Below are positions 22,278 to 34,300 of a DNA stretch of 64,000 nt, piece after piece. Origin of the DNA: Phallus indusiatus (lineage: Eukaryota; Basidiomycota; Agaricomycetes; Phallales; Phallaceae). The position numbers were made by a program, and so were the translations under genes. Each line of letters begins with the position of its first letter. The first letter of the stretch is position 1. Below the pieces are notes generated by a model that was not told where the DNA came from, ran no database searches, and saw only the letters and a list, made by a program, of their open reading frames with translations. The stretch lies in NCBI GenBank assembly GCA_027605045.1, contig JAQFWX010000150.1, positions 1 through 64,000 of the forward strand, in the 5' to 3' direction.

Positions 22278-22764
22278 AACCCAGCTATCGTGACCGACAC
22301 TGGCTCGGGAAAAGGCACCTCAACAAAGGTGGCAGTTTTTATACCGCATCTTCATTACATAACGCGTTCAGCCTTAGCCTTTGACTCATCTACAAAGAAC
22401 GCGCACGCGCAGCGTAACATTAACCATAGTTTATTGCTAACAAAAGAGCAGGAATATGTATTAAATTACAGCAGGGATCAGTCACTACACTGATAAGGAG
22501 AAACGATACAAAGCATGCGGGGAACAGGACTACGGTGGTCCTTCCACGCATGGTAGATGCTACAGTTGGAAAACGAAAGAAAAGAAAAGAATAGGAAGGG
22601 TTATAGGGCTGCCAATATAGTAAGAAAGGAGATATCAAGGGAATGAATAGATATGGAAGAAAAAAAGACGCCAACAAAGGGGGTGTGTGATATAGATTAA
22701 ACCTGTATAATAGTAGAAGAAAAAGGTATTGCGAGGCGAGAAATGAGAGGCAAATTTCGACTTC
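22278..22764. other. Intergenic, no gene seen
   Basis: This is the spacer between the PKA 3' end and the peptidase promoter. It contains A/G-rich stretches (22570-22640). No ORF with family features was seen. Confidence 0.55.
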
Positions 22765-24285
22765 TCAGAAGTCTCGGAATAAGTCGTTGATAGATGTGTC
22801 ATTTTCTGTAGAAGGTGAAATGGGGGCGAGTGGACTGCCAGGCACATAGAGTCCTTGGACTAGACCAGGAATATCCCGCGCAGGAGGAAGAGGTAGGTCC
22901 GAAAAGTGGCGAGTGTCATCTGACGCGGATACATGGGGAATGATAGGGGCCTGTATTGAAAGGGAAATGAACGGAAATGAATGAACAGAGAGAATAATAG
23001 CTATGTTTCTATATATGAACTTACCCGAATCTCTCGTCTTTCTAGGGCTTCCCAGTCTACGCCGCGGAACCAAGGATGATTTAGGACGTCGTCAGGACCG
23101 CCTATAAGATTTCCCAATCGCCTGGAACGGTCAGGGTGCAGAAAAGCTCTGACAATAGTCCTGGAAAGCGGATCAATATTAGCAGGCCATCTAATTCGCC
23201 CACGGAGAATTTTTTCGTATAAACCGGGTGCATTTGCGTCGTAGAACGGCGGATAGCCAACCAGCATTTCATAGCACAAAATCCCGCAAGCCCACCAATC
23301 GGCAGCTTTTCCGTGACCTTCGGATTGAATTATTTCTGGGGCAAGGTATTCTGGAGTGCCACATAATGTAAAAGTACGATCGTCGACCCTTTTAGCGAAA
23401 CCGAAATCAGTGAGTCGTAAATATCCACGCGAGTCGAGTAAGAGGTTTTCCGGTTTCAAATCACGGTACACAATATTATATGAGTGGAGGAACTTGAGAG
23501 CCAATATGATGGTTGCCAAATAGAAGCGGGTCACGTCAGGAGTGAATCGACCAGCCCGACGGAGGTGCGTGAATAGCTCACCTCCAGGAACGTAAGACAT
23601 GAGCATGTAGATGTTCAAGTCGTCCTGGAAGGTGGCATATAGGTCAACAACAAATGGGTGCTTGACTCGAGCGAGAATATAACGTTCTGAGTTAACATGT
23701 TCGACCTGACGAAGACGAACGACTTCCAGTTTTGATAGAACTTTCATGGCAAAGAACTTCATGGGATGTAGCGGTGTAGCAGAGTTTCGCAATCTGACCA
23801 GTAGAACACGGGCAAACGTTCCGGTTCCTTTCCGCATGGACAAATTAAATCATAAGCAAACAATGTTAACTAGCTGAGAACGCAAGCATACACTTACCGA
23901 GCGTTTCAACTACATCAAAATCTGATAGCTTTATGTTGCTAGATGGGACTAGGTGATTTGACTCGTCCTCAAGAGATCTCAGCGGAGGCTCTGGATGTTC
24001 CGAAGATTGCCATTCTTCCTCTAGGGGTTGAATATCCATATTGTTGTCTCTGCTCTGAGTAAGCTGCAAGTTTTGCAACTCCATGATTTGATCTATTGAC
24101 TCGTTAGGAAATGAAGGTGGTGGCTCGGATTGAGGAGTGGTAGGAGCATCCGGCTGTTGTGAGGGAGCTGTATCCTGGGGTAACGGAGACGTTGGCGGTG
24201 TCATTGGAGCATCGACCAGCATCTGTGCGCTGTCCTTGCGAGGTATTGGTTGCAAGGTGGTGATGAGTTTTGGAGCGAGGTCCAT
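22765..24285 (-). CDS. cAMP-dependent protein kinase catalytic subunit
   Basis: This AGC Ser/Thr kinase is activated when cAMP releases it from the regulatory subunit. Exons 24285-23898, 23827-23025 and 22950-22765 give 458 aa. The N-terminal 120 residues are Pro/Ser/Thr-rich and disordered. The kinase shows ETLGTGTFARVLLVR (glycine loop), FFAMKVLSKLEVV (VAIK lysine), VYRDLKPENLLLD (catalytic loop), LTDFGFAKRV (DFG) and an activation loop with FTLCGTPEYLAPEII whose Thr is the PDK1-type site. WWACGILCYEM follows. The C-tail ends NDLFRDF, a hydrophobic FxxF motif near the end as in PKA. CAP, a Ras/adenylyl-cyclase partner, lies elsewhere in the window but is not adjacent. Confidence 0.95.
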
Positions 24286-24690
24286 TTTTTGATATACTCT
24301 TCGAAATTGAATGAAAGATAATAGTTGGAAAGAAAATGAGAAATAGAAAGATAAACAGGCAAGAAATAACGGTCAACAATGCGTGCTGGGGTTCGTCGAC
24401 AGCGAGCGACGGAGTGGAAAATGTGGGACGGTCCAAGATGAGATGATCACAGCCCTGGGTCAAAAATAGCCAGTGAGACTGCATCGTTTCGGTGGGAATC
24501 CGGCTCGCGTGGCATCTCGTGGCAACAATAGCTTACTTTTGGGATGGGATATATATTTGAATATAATCTTCATCTTCATCTTCATCGTCATCATCATCAT
24601 CATCGCATTTATCATCAATCATTAGTAACGGAATACAGATACACTACTGGTTGGTATACAAAAAGTCGAATAGGATATGATAGAATAGAA
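24286..24690. repeat. Promoter of PKA gene with CAT trinucleotide microsatellite
   Basis: This is the spacer between the PKA start and the formin 3' end. It contains a (CATCTT)n/(CAT)n run at about 24569-24605. No coding region was recognised. Confidence 0.6.
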
Positions 24691-27600
24691 CTAGCCCTGT
24701 TTGTCACTTCCCTTCGAAGGCTCAAGTTCTAGCGGCGTCATCGAAGGAGAAAATACAGGCGACGAGTACCCCGGATCATCCTGCTGAGGGGACTCACCAT
24801 TTGTTGAACTCGATTGTCGTCTTTGCCGTAGCCGTCGTTTCGCGTACGTCGGTGAAAGCGGCAGTTTCATCTCAAAGCCCTCAGGATTCAACTGCGCCAG
24901 CAAATCTTTTGCGATATCTGCTGCATCGTTCTCCCCGCCAATTGGTACGACCACCCGCGTTGGCGCAACATTCTTCCGCCGACGTGTCCGTATTCCTGCA
25001 GCTTTATCACCACTTTTCAGTTTGTCGAGCAAAGCATCCAGTACAAGCACATCCTCCGTTTGACTTTCAGATAGATTCTCCTTGGCCTTGACTCGATTGG
25101 CTTGTATCTTCTCTTGCTGTTCCTTTCGCTTTTGTATAGCGGCTTGTTCCTCCACCCATGTTTGGTTGTCAGACTTGCATTTCTACAACAAGCCAGCGAT
25201 TAGTAAAAATAGAAATAGTCAACAAGAAGAGAGTGTAAATCCATTACCCTATATGAAGTAATAAATGTCTTAAAGATACCATAGAAATCCCTCGAGGACA
25301 TTCTTTCGTCTTCGCCATAATAATTTACGACTTCTGTGAAGGTGGTCTCTGCGAGATTGACCCTGTCGACCAAGTCATCAACACGTTCCTTCGCCTCTCC
25401 AACGAAACGCCACATCTTCTTAGCATAACGATCATCGGGATGCAATTTACTGATATCGGTAAAGTGCTCTTCTAATTCCTGACGAATCTTCTGAAGTCCC
25501 TCCCGAATTTCGGCAAGATCACGCCGAACATCTTGTAAATTAACTACAACGAGAAGCCATTAATTTTAGTCAAAGTTCGGTAAGGAGTGCGAGCTAACCT
25601 CTATAAGCCTCGGCTGGCTTCGCTAATTCTTCCAAGAAGTCCTCCATTTCAGGGAATTGTTTCGCCACTACTCGTTCAAGGAAATGCAACAACGTCGTGT
25701 TGTGAGCGGATTTAGTATCGACCAACTAGTACCATTCAAAACTTTCAGAAAAACAGGAAATAAAACAAAGACTAAAGCGCTGACCTTGTTTATACTGCTC
25801 ACTCGGAAACCAAAGGCACCACCTTTCATGCTAGTCCCATTCATATAGTTACCGATCAACAAAATCAGCTAATAAAACGCTATAAGCACGGCAAAGTCAA
25901 ACATAAAGCATAGTGTAGAACCATACATTCAAAAGCTGTTTGAATTTGTTGGCATTTTGCAAAGCCTGTCCAGCCTCAAGAAGCTTATCGGCACTCTGAT
26001 TGATGAAAGTTGTCAGCGTAGCATATTTTGAAAAATAATGAGCATACGTACATCAATAAGAACCTCAATAGTCTCATCGAAGCTGATTTTGTACAGCATT
26101 CCCTGTATACGAGGGCCCAGTCGTTCTATTTTGATCAGCTGTACCATCAAACGGTCAGAAGGATGTAGATCGTTCAGCTCCTCTGGAGGCGAATTTCGAT
26201 ACACATTCAATTTTCCAACCTCTTCAGGCGAAGGCAATACTGATTTCAATCCAGTCAAGAACACTTGAGTGCACACTTCGGCGTCACACTCCATTATTTT
26301 CCGTGCAATTTCCTCCGAAGGCAAATTCTTGACGCGTTGAATAGTAATTTCTAAGAGGTTCAGTAGAAACAGTGTGATAGGGTAAAAGCAAACGTGAAAA
26401 CATACCAACACGTTTCTTAGTCTCCGGGTCGAGAACGCTCTTCAACTCCGCTTTCTTTTGCTTCACTATATGTCACTCTTCAGACGAAAAAGGCCCGCAA
26501 GTAAAAATGGTGACCATACCCATCCAGTTGACAACAATTTGTTTGGCTTTGAAATCTTCCTCCATTTCGGTCCAAACACCATCAAGCTGCAACCTTTTAA
26601 CCCACTGCTTCTCCTCCTCGACCGAGTTTCCGCTCCATAAAGTTTTCCCAACTTGCTGTGGTGCCAATTTATCCCATTGCAATTGTTTCATCTTGATGCT
26701 CGACACAATCTGTGTGTCTTTGCGATTATTTAGCAAATGACCGACACCGGAAATCGAACTTTGTGTTACGGCTGAGGAAGGTAATGAATTTGAAGAAGGA
26801 TCAAGGAATCTGGGAGCGGAACTAGCTGCGGACGTGGGCACAGCACTCGGCGGGGCGGATATTGGCGTTCTCCAGCCTGGTGGTGGCGGTGGTGGTGGTG
26901 GCGGAGGCGGAGGAGGGGCACCAAACAAACCACCTGGCGGTGGCGGTGGTGGCGGAGGAGGTGGCGGAGGAGGGGTGGTGGTGGTGGTGGAGGCGGAGGA
27001 GGTAGCAAGGATGTCTCTTCACCTGGTTTCGATGATAGATCTTCGCTTATTCCGATAGAAGTAGCAACAGTATCCTTAGTCGCATCTGTCAGACCACTTT
27101 CTCTTGATAAAGCGATCTCACTAGCTGTATCTTCAGTTGCACTTCCATCAGGGTCAACAGTTTCGCCGACCCTTCGCTTGAGATCATCTAAGAATGTGAG
27201 GGGTTTACCAGACTTTTTCTGACCTGAACTTGGGTCCGTAACGATTGTTGAAGTCTATTAAGCACTATCATTCAGAAACAAATAATATGAACCGAACGCT
27301 GGAAAAAAAGACGCACAGTGGAGTCCCCGGTGGTGTTCAGGTCATTCGTTCCTTCTTCATCTGAAGACACTTCGGCAATATGATTGAAAGCCGTGGGTTT
27401 TCGGACCTTTTTGGTTGGAGCTTTCTGCGTTATGGTAGTATCTTCGCTTTCTACCCCGTGTTCATCTTCTTCGCTATCGGAAAATCTATTTCCAAGTCCA
27501 CGTGGGTATGTTTGTTGATCCTTTGCCCGCGTTGTTCTCTTTCTATGCTTGCCTTCTAATATCCCGATTGTCTTTTGTCTCTCGAGTTGCTTGGCTAGCA

Positions 27601-30043
27601 TCGTGACCATGTCTTGTCGACTCATGCGTTCAGCATTCGTGGCATTGGGATTGGGATCGGAGAATAACTTCTCAAATCCATTAGCTTCACGCAGCATCCG
27701 GAATAACTCGGACATCTGCACTTCAAGCTGGTGAACTTGTTCACCGTATCCTTTCTTCTGTTCATAAATTTGGGCTTTTAGATGTTCCGTATTCTGCCTA
27801 GATAGTTTCAGCTTCTCTTCTAGTTCTTCCGCACGTTTGACCAGCTCTCCTACGAGACCATCCGCACTCCGATCAAGACGTGACTGCAAGTCTTCCTTCT
27901 CCAATTCAAGGGATTGAAGGCGAGTCCGTAGAATCTTCAATTCCTCTTCAAGTTCTTGACTATGGTCTTGATCTCCTATTTGAGCTACTAATCTAGCAAC
28001 AGAAACGCCGGTGATACTGGAGAGTCCACCGGTAAAGTTGGGATTTCGATCTAGTACAATGGAGGATATCAAAGAGTCGACAAGTTGAAAATATCGAGCC
28101 GTCTCTTCCGTTTCCCCTCGAATGAGAAGGAGATGTCGCATTGCGGAAAGGAAATAGTCATGGGCTTTTGAGCCAACGGTTTTCTTGTCTATAGCCTCAT
28201 AAATCTCCTTGGGATCGCGGATGTTCTTGAGAATCTCCTGGTCGTATAATTCCATCAGTCGCTGATGATCTTCGGTTTCGAGCGAATCCCAGTTCTTCAG
28301 CTGACGGTCAATTTGCTCCGACTCAAATTCTCTGAGTCGGTCAAAGACACGACGAAGTCCTGCAGCTTCCATTTGAGATCGATAGTGGACCCGTAGATCG
28401 AGGTCATCACATTCACTAACAAGACTAACAATGAGAATAGCGTTGCTGATCTGTTTCGTGGTTGAGTGTATGATGAATCGTATAACTATGAGAACTGTGT
28501 CAACTCACGGCGTACTCGTTAAGGGAACCATCAATAGGTCCCGCCCGTCGAATTTCTTCGCTTGCCCCTACCAAACTTCCCATCTTGCCTCTTCCACTTA
28601 ATGTAGACTCGAGGCTTCTGAACCAGTAATCATAAACACCTATCTCTCCATTTGCTTGGCTAAGTGCTTGAAGTCCATTCAAGATATCAGGTATCCGCGA
28701 GCCTTCGTTATAATAGCATATAAAAATAAGGATCTCGGTCAGAAGCCGTCGTGCTTGTAGGTTTGGCGAGTTAAGAGAGCATGTTAAATTAATTATAATT
28801 TGTGGTTGAGTGAGTGCATCAATAGCGGCAGCAGAGCTGTTCAGAAGATTCTTAATGCAGCGAACAATTTCAAGCTCAAGTTGAATGTCGCTTTCTCTCC
28901 TGGAAGATTCCGTGTAGCGTAGATGAGTATACAAGTAAAAAGCGACTAACCTCTGATTCCCTTTTCGGCTAATAGCGCTCAAGGCTTGAACTATTACCGA
29001 AAGACCTTGTAAACTGATAAAATGTTTGACCCATCTAACCCAAAGTTAATAAAATGTCAATAAGCTTAGAGGATTAATGTATAGACTCACTCAATTGGGA
29101 GTGTCCGTAACGAGACCGCTAAACTTTGTACATGTTTTGGAGTAATAGTAGAATCCATAAACTTCTTCAAATACCACTCGGGGGTGTCCTTGGATATTGC
29201 ATTGATGCTCGCTTGACCCGTAGCAGCCTGTTTCCGCAAATCGTTCTGTTTCTTACGCTGCGCCCTGAATTTGGCCTGTTCGTCTTGATGTACAATTTGC
29301 CATTTTTGTTCGATGGTAATGTTTGACGAGTCGTGAATTCCTAGGCGGGCTCTGACTTGTTGAAAGAGAGCCTCAATTTCCTCGTCTGTCTCCGGACGCG
29401 GGAAGAAAAACTCATCATATGAGGATTGTCGATTATGGGTGTGGTGAATGCCTGGAAGATGTGACAGAATAGATTCAGCTGCGAGACTGCTCTCTATGGA
29501 GGGTGTATATCGATCACTCCTGCTAGTGGAAACAGAACTTGGTCGTTGGGTGGAATTTGCAATAGCGGGTATAGGGGACTTCCTTCCAGAAGTTCTATTA
29601 CTACCGGAAACCTGTCCGAAGTCTGTAATTGTATTTGATGGGCCTCTTGTATCTCCGGTGAAAGAGGGGTGCGGAGACATGAAAGACGATGAGGCAGGAC
29701 TGTTTGACCAAGATGAGTGATTACTTTGAGTACCGTTCTGAGTGGTTAAATAAGCAGACGAAAGTGTTGACCGGGCAGTGTGATCCGGGAATTGAGCATC
29801 GCGTTCGTGTTTCCTCCTGTCTTTGTTTAGCTCTGTTCCTTCGGATGTTAGGGAGGGATTTGTGAACGGCGCTGAGATGGACGGAGAGGCGGAACTTCGG
29901 AGAACTTGAGAAACGGTACCGACTGGAATGGGAGACCTGGCGGGCAACGTCCTGTCGTAAGGTACGGAAAGCTCCTCGAGATTCTGAGCATTCACAGATG
30001 ACTGACGCGGTTTGCTCTTTCTTTTTCCGAAGATTGTTTCCAT
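24691..30043 (-). CDS. Diaphanous-related formin (Bni1-like), with a frame break in FH1
   Basis: This Rho-regulated actin nucleator acts in polarised growth and cytokinesis. Twelve exons (30043-29091, 29034-28951, 28899-28509, 28450-27317, 27254-26520, 26465-26406, 26350-26052, 25995-25927, 25868-25785, 25725-25599, 25543-25248, 25182-24691) give about 1545-1575 aa. In order: a Ser/Pro-rich N-terminus, GBD/FH3 (VKHFISLQGLSVIVQAL; LDLRVHYRSQMEAAGL), a coiled coil, proline-rich FH1, FH2 (KQLQWDKL, NYMNGTSMKGGAFGF) and a DAD-like end (LDALLDKLKSG then RTRRRK). Within exon 5 the frame upstream of FH1 and the FH2 frame do not agree: one base is missing in the proline tract, or an 89-nt intron (27022-26934) removes the first tract and restores the frame. 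The gene identity is secure. Confidence 0.92.
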
Positions 30044-30524
30044 ACTCTCGATATCAACGTAAGGTGGTTAGTACATTAGCTGCGAAGACAAGAACTGTTG
30101 CGATCGAAAAGACCGTGACAAATTATATGTCACACGCTCAATTGAGGCTGCACACCGTCGCAATCCTTGATCGTGTCCATTTCCTTGATATGTAAAACAG
30201 CCACAAGTCCGTTTGCAAGCGCAGTAAGAAAGTCGTGGGACGTAACGTGCGCCGTGGCATATGCCATCACTCTCTGCAGGCCGGACTTCACCGTTGCCTG
30301 GGCTGTTGGGGCGTCCAAATTGTGCTCAAATCACCGCACTTGCACTGCCAAATTGCATTGTTCATTGATACAGATCATTTATGTGATAGTTGATACATTT
30401 ACGTACATTGTACAAATGGAGATGACTTACAGCGAAGGCATCACATTTTGACCAATGAGTGGACCTCGCATGTAAGTTTACGCTCCGCTGCAGACGACAG
30501 TGCCTTGGACTTCATCGACCAACT
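30044..30524. promoter_or_regulatory. Divergent intergenic region between formin and a small membrane protein gene
   Basis: This is a 481-bp spacer shared by two divergent genes and presumably holds both promoters. No clear TATA element or known operator was seen. Short ORFs here lack family features. Confidence 0.45.
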
Positions 30525-31171
30525 ATGTCGGATAGCGACAATCCCAGTACCAAAGCTTTTATTACAGAAACAGACCGACAACATGTCATTCGCCACGCGG
30601 CATTCAAAGGTTACCAAGCATTCTCCCTACTCACACCCCCGCTGTACACAGGGCTTCTTCTATGGCGCAAAGGCCGCTCCAGTTTTTCGATAGCTCGCAT
30701 TTTAAGGGCGACTTGGATTGGTTCTTTCGGAGGTGCCGCTCTCGGAGGAACAGCCGCATGGGGACTATTAAGGAATAAATCGGCAGAGAGCATACACGAT
30801 CGGAGTGTCCGACTCCATTACAATGCATGTGTTCATCAGTATACTTTTTCTCCATAGGGTCAATTAATTATCCTTAGGTAACACAAAGACGAGTAGATGA
30901 TTACAGCACAATAGGTGCAGTACTGTCAGGAGTTTTGACTTCTGCGATATTCTGGAACCGGGCAAGGGTCATCGACCGTGAGTTATCCATTTGCTTAAAA
31001 AACTTGAAACATAAATCAACTCGGAGCCGTTCAGTTGTTCTTGGAGGAATGTCTCTCGGTTCCAGCGGAGGTGTTATACTCCACCTAAGTCGTAGTTTCA
31101 CCCAGGGCGAAAGTGTCAATCCCGAAGGCATGAGCGATGTGTTAGTAGGGACGGACAATTCAAAATCTTAA
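30525..31171 (+). CDS. Small membrane protein with glycine zipper, function unknown
   Basis: Three exons (30525-30830, 30878-30977, 31035-31171) give 180 aa. The N-terminus is polar (SDSDNPSTKAFITETDR). A first hydrophobic stretch (QAFSLLTPPLYTGLLLW) is followed by a second with a glycine-zipper pattern (WIGSFGGAALGGTAAWGLLR). After QRRVDDYSTIG there is another hydrophobic part (AVLSGVLTSAIFWNRA) and then LGGMSLGSSGGVILHLSRSF. Such small-residue-rich helices occur in mitochondrial inner-membrane proteins, for example the Tim17 and HIG1 families, but I cannot assign it to either. The start at 30525 is the first ATG followed by the conserved-looking frame. No signal peptide is evident. Confidence 0.6.
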
Positions 31172-31357
31172 TTCATTGACGTAGCAGTAAGCTCGAAACC
31201 TCCCCCGAAACAATCAGATATTTATAAGTAAACAATTCTCGGAAGTAAATAGTTGGATACAACAACCCCGAGAGTCACAATTTGTTACGGACACGCTTTG
31301 CTGAAATCATAAGACCGCTCCATTAACTTTCCCTGTGTTAAGGGAATAGCATGATCA

Positions 31358-34300
31358 ATGTCGTCTAAAAAAAGAGCCAGAAGTCCCAATGAATCTTCAA
31401 GCACTATTTCAAGACCTACAACTTGTACCACTAAGAAGCAAAATACAGGCAAGACAACCTCGCGCAAACCAAATTGGCCGGAATACTTTCACGATGTATT
31501 TTCATGTGTTTGAAATCTATTAATTCTCATTAATTTTTTTTTTCAGCTCCTGAAGGTATATATAACAAATAATGTTCGATAAATATCTCATTTTTTACCG
31601 AGTGAACAGATTTACAAAGCGTTGAACACCGTTCTGGCATTCTGCTCATCTCGTCAACATATAGCCACGACCTTCCAGACAATTCGTGTTTCCGTTGAGA
31701 AGATATTGAACAAGTGAGTGATGAATGCACAATGCCACCCAATTCAAGGATTCGAAAAGCAATAGGCCATTAGATTTAAGCAAGGTTGCAGAGCTCAAGT
31801 TGGTTCGTTTAATTCATGCGCTGACGCGTCTTTGAATTTCCTTTCAGAGCAATATTTCCAGAACATATCAAATTTGTCTATATTTCTGAAAGTCAACATC
31901 GTATCAATGCTGGAACTAGCTCGGATAGAGGGAAATCACCTGATTTCCAGTTACCAAGTCACACTCTAAATACCCAAGAAAAAGAGCACGTTCTCGTTCT
32001 TGAGTTTTCTGATTGCGTTCACAAAACAAACAATGCTAAACGGAGGCGCGTGACTTATTTTTGTGCTGCTCAGGGGACTAAACTTTTGAATGCAGCGAGA
32101 GGAAATCGTTTTCTTTGCCACCGTCACTATCCCCTGCCGCACTGAAGACGTTCATAGAAAAAAGAAACGAAAGATTTGAAAGAGCTGTAGACGAGTACGC
32201 TTTATTCCGTATCTCCCAAACACTGGCTAAGGCTCTGGTTATCAGGCTCTTGTTAGCGGTTCCACCAGGTGAATCACCTGTTGAGCTTGTGCAGGCTGCT
32301 GCGAGAGACCATATTCCTGTTTTGCCCTCGATCTCACGCACACGGCAAAAAGGATCAAAAGAAATACTGATTCCCGATCTAAAAAATAGACCTCCTATAG
32401 CTCAGGTATTGCGGGAGATTACGGGCGAGCAATCGAGAAACTATGATGAAGAAGACATCAACGATTTCACCGGACTTGACTGGTACGAAGGACAAATCAA
32501 GTATAGAGAAACGGTACCGAGCGCAACTGGAAGCATAGGTAAGCTTTAAACTTTGTCTTTCAAGGACAACGTCTTCAAAGTTGAATTCTAGGAATTTTGG
32601 ACAAGCCTCTTTCCACGGCCATTGTCAATGCCATACAATCCGCTAGAAATATTACTGATCTTTACGGCCACCAAGCTGCCGCTATCAACGCTATCGACAG
32701 ATCATCTAATGTCATTGTATCAACTCGAACTGCTTCGGGTAAAAGTATCATTTACCAGGTACTTTTTACCGTTTGCCATTCGTCATAATTGCTGGACTCA
32801 TTATGGACACAGGTGCCCTTCTTGCGGTATTTAGAAAATGAGCCGGAAAGCACAGCGATGTTTATTTACCCTACAAAAGTACTTTTAACAACGTTACCAT
32901 TGTCGGATTTCACTGACTGAGATTAATTCAGGCTTTAGCTCAAGACCAACGTTTAGCACTGGAACAACTTCTAAGTTGCCATCCTGGCCTAGAACATATT
33001 CAGGTGACATTTTTAGAAAAGCTCCGATCTTTCAGTTGACAGTTCTCTGTAGGTTGGAACATATGACGGTGATACACCTGATACCCAGCGCCGATGTTTG
33101 CAAAGTTCTCTTTTTTCTCTTTCGAAATCATGTTAATCTTGACTTTCCTCAGATATTCGAGAAAATGCATCAGCAATTCTTACCAATTTTGTGAGTGTCA
33201 TTCGCTTAACCAAAGTGTTTTCTCGCATGGTTCAACGACGATGATAGGATATGCTTCATGCTTCTATTCTGCCCCATGAAGATTTATGGAGAAGGTGATA
33301 CATACACCTATGCCGAAATTGGAAAGAATCTGACCGCTTCCGTAGATTCTTTCAGAATTTAAGGATCGTAGTTGTCGATGAGTTACATTATTACATTGGT
33401 CTGCTTGGAAGGTATTGTTCAGGTCTTTATATATGAGTTTTTCTAAAGTTGTTATAGTCACGTCGCTATGATTCTACGACGACTCCGACGGATCTGTGCA
33501 GCTGTTGGAAGTACGTCAAGGTCTACACGATGATCGCTCCTTACCCATACTCAATCACCCTATCTAGATTCACAGATAACGTTTGTGTCATGTAGTGCAA
33601 CTATTAGTAATCCGCTAGAGGTTATTGGCTTATTTTCTTTTTTACTTGACACGACTGTTGATAAAATTCTTTAGTTTGCTCAAACCATCTTCGGTATCGA
33701 GGTAGAAACCCTATTTTTTACACTGTATGCTGTGTTGAACACGTTGACAGCATTTTGAGGCTATTGTTGAAGATGGTGCACCAGCCGGAGAAAAGGAATA
33801 CGTGGTTTGGGAGTCAGGCCGAACGGATCCTTTGAATCCTAAATCTCCACGACAGCCTCCAATGACCGAAGCTGTCCTTCTCATGATATACCTGATGAAG
33901 CGCGGTGTCCGAACTATAATGTAAGTTTACTCGTTTCGTTGTATTTCTGCTTCACTGATCATTCGTAAAAGCTTTTGCAAGGTATTAGTATTCAGCACCT
34001 TTCGCTCAATCAAACGCGACTTATGATTTCTAGATTCGTAAAATTTGTGAATTGGTAAGTTTGAATATACTCCCAGATATCTGAATATAATAGAAAGCTT
34101 TCATTGTAGGTTATGAAAACTTTAAGGATTATTCTTGCATCTGAAGGTCGATCCGACATTTTAGACCGAGTTATGTCTTATCGTGGAGGTATGTCTGCTC
34201 CTGTGGATTTGTCTGTGTGGTTTCTTCATGGTCATTTTCATAGGTTATTCACAAACGGTATGTTGTCATTGCTATGTTTTGACCCTCGCAAGTTATATAC

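Noticed and set aside
24569..24605. CAT repeat as a possible coding tract
   Set aside because: It lies in a promoter region with stops in all useful frames. It is best seen as a microsatellite.
26766..27058. Plus-strand glycine-rich frame opposite FH1
   Set aside because: It is the complement of the proline tract (CCN reversed to GGN), not a separate gene.
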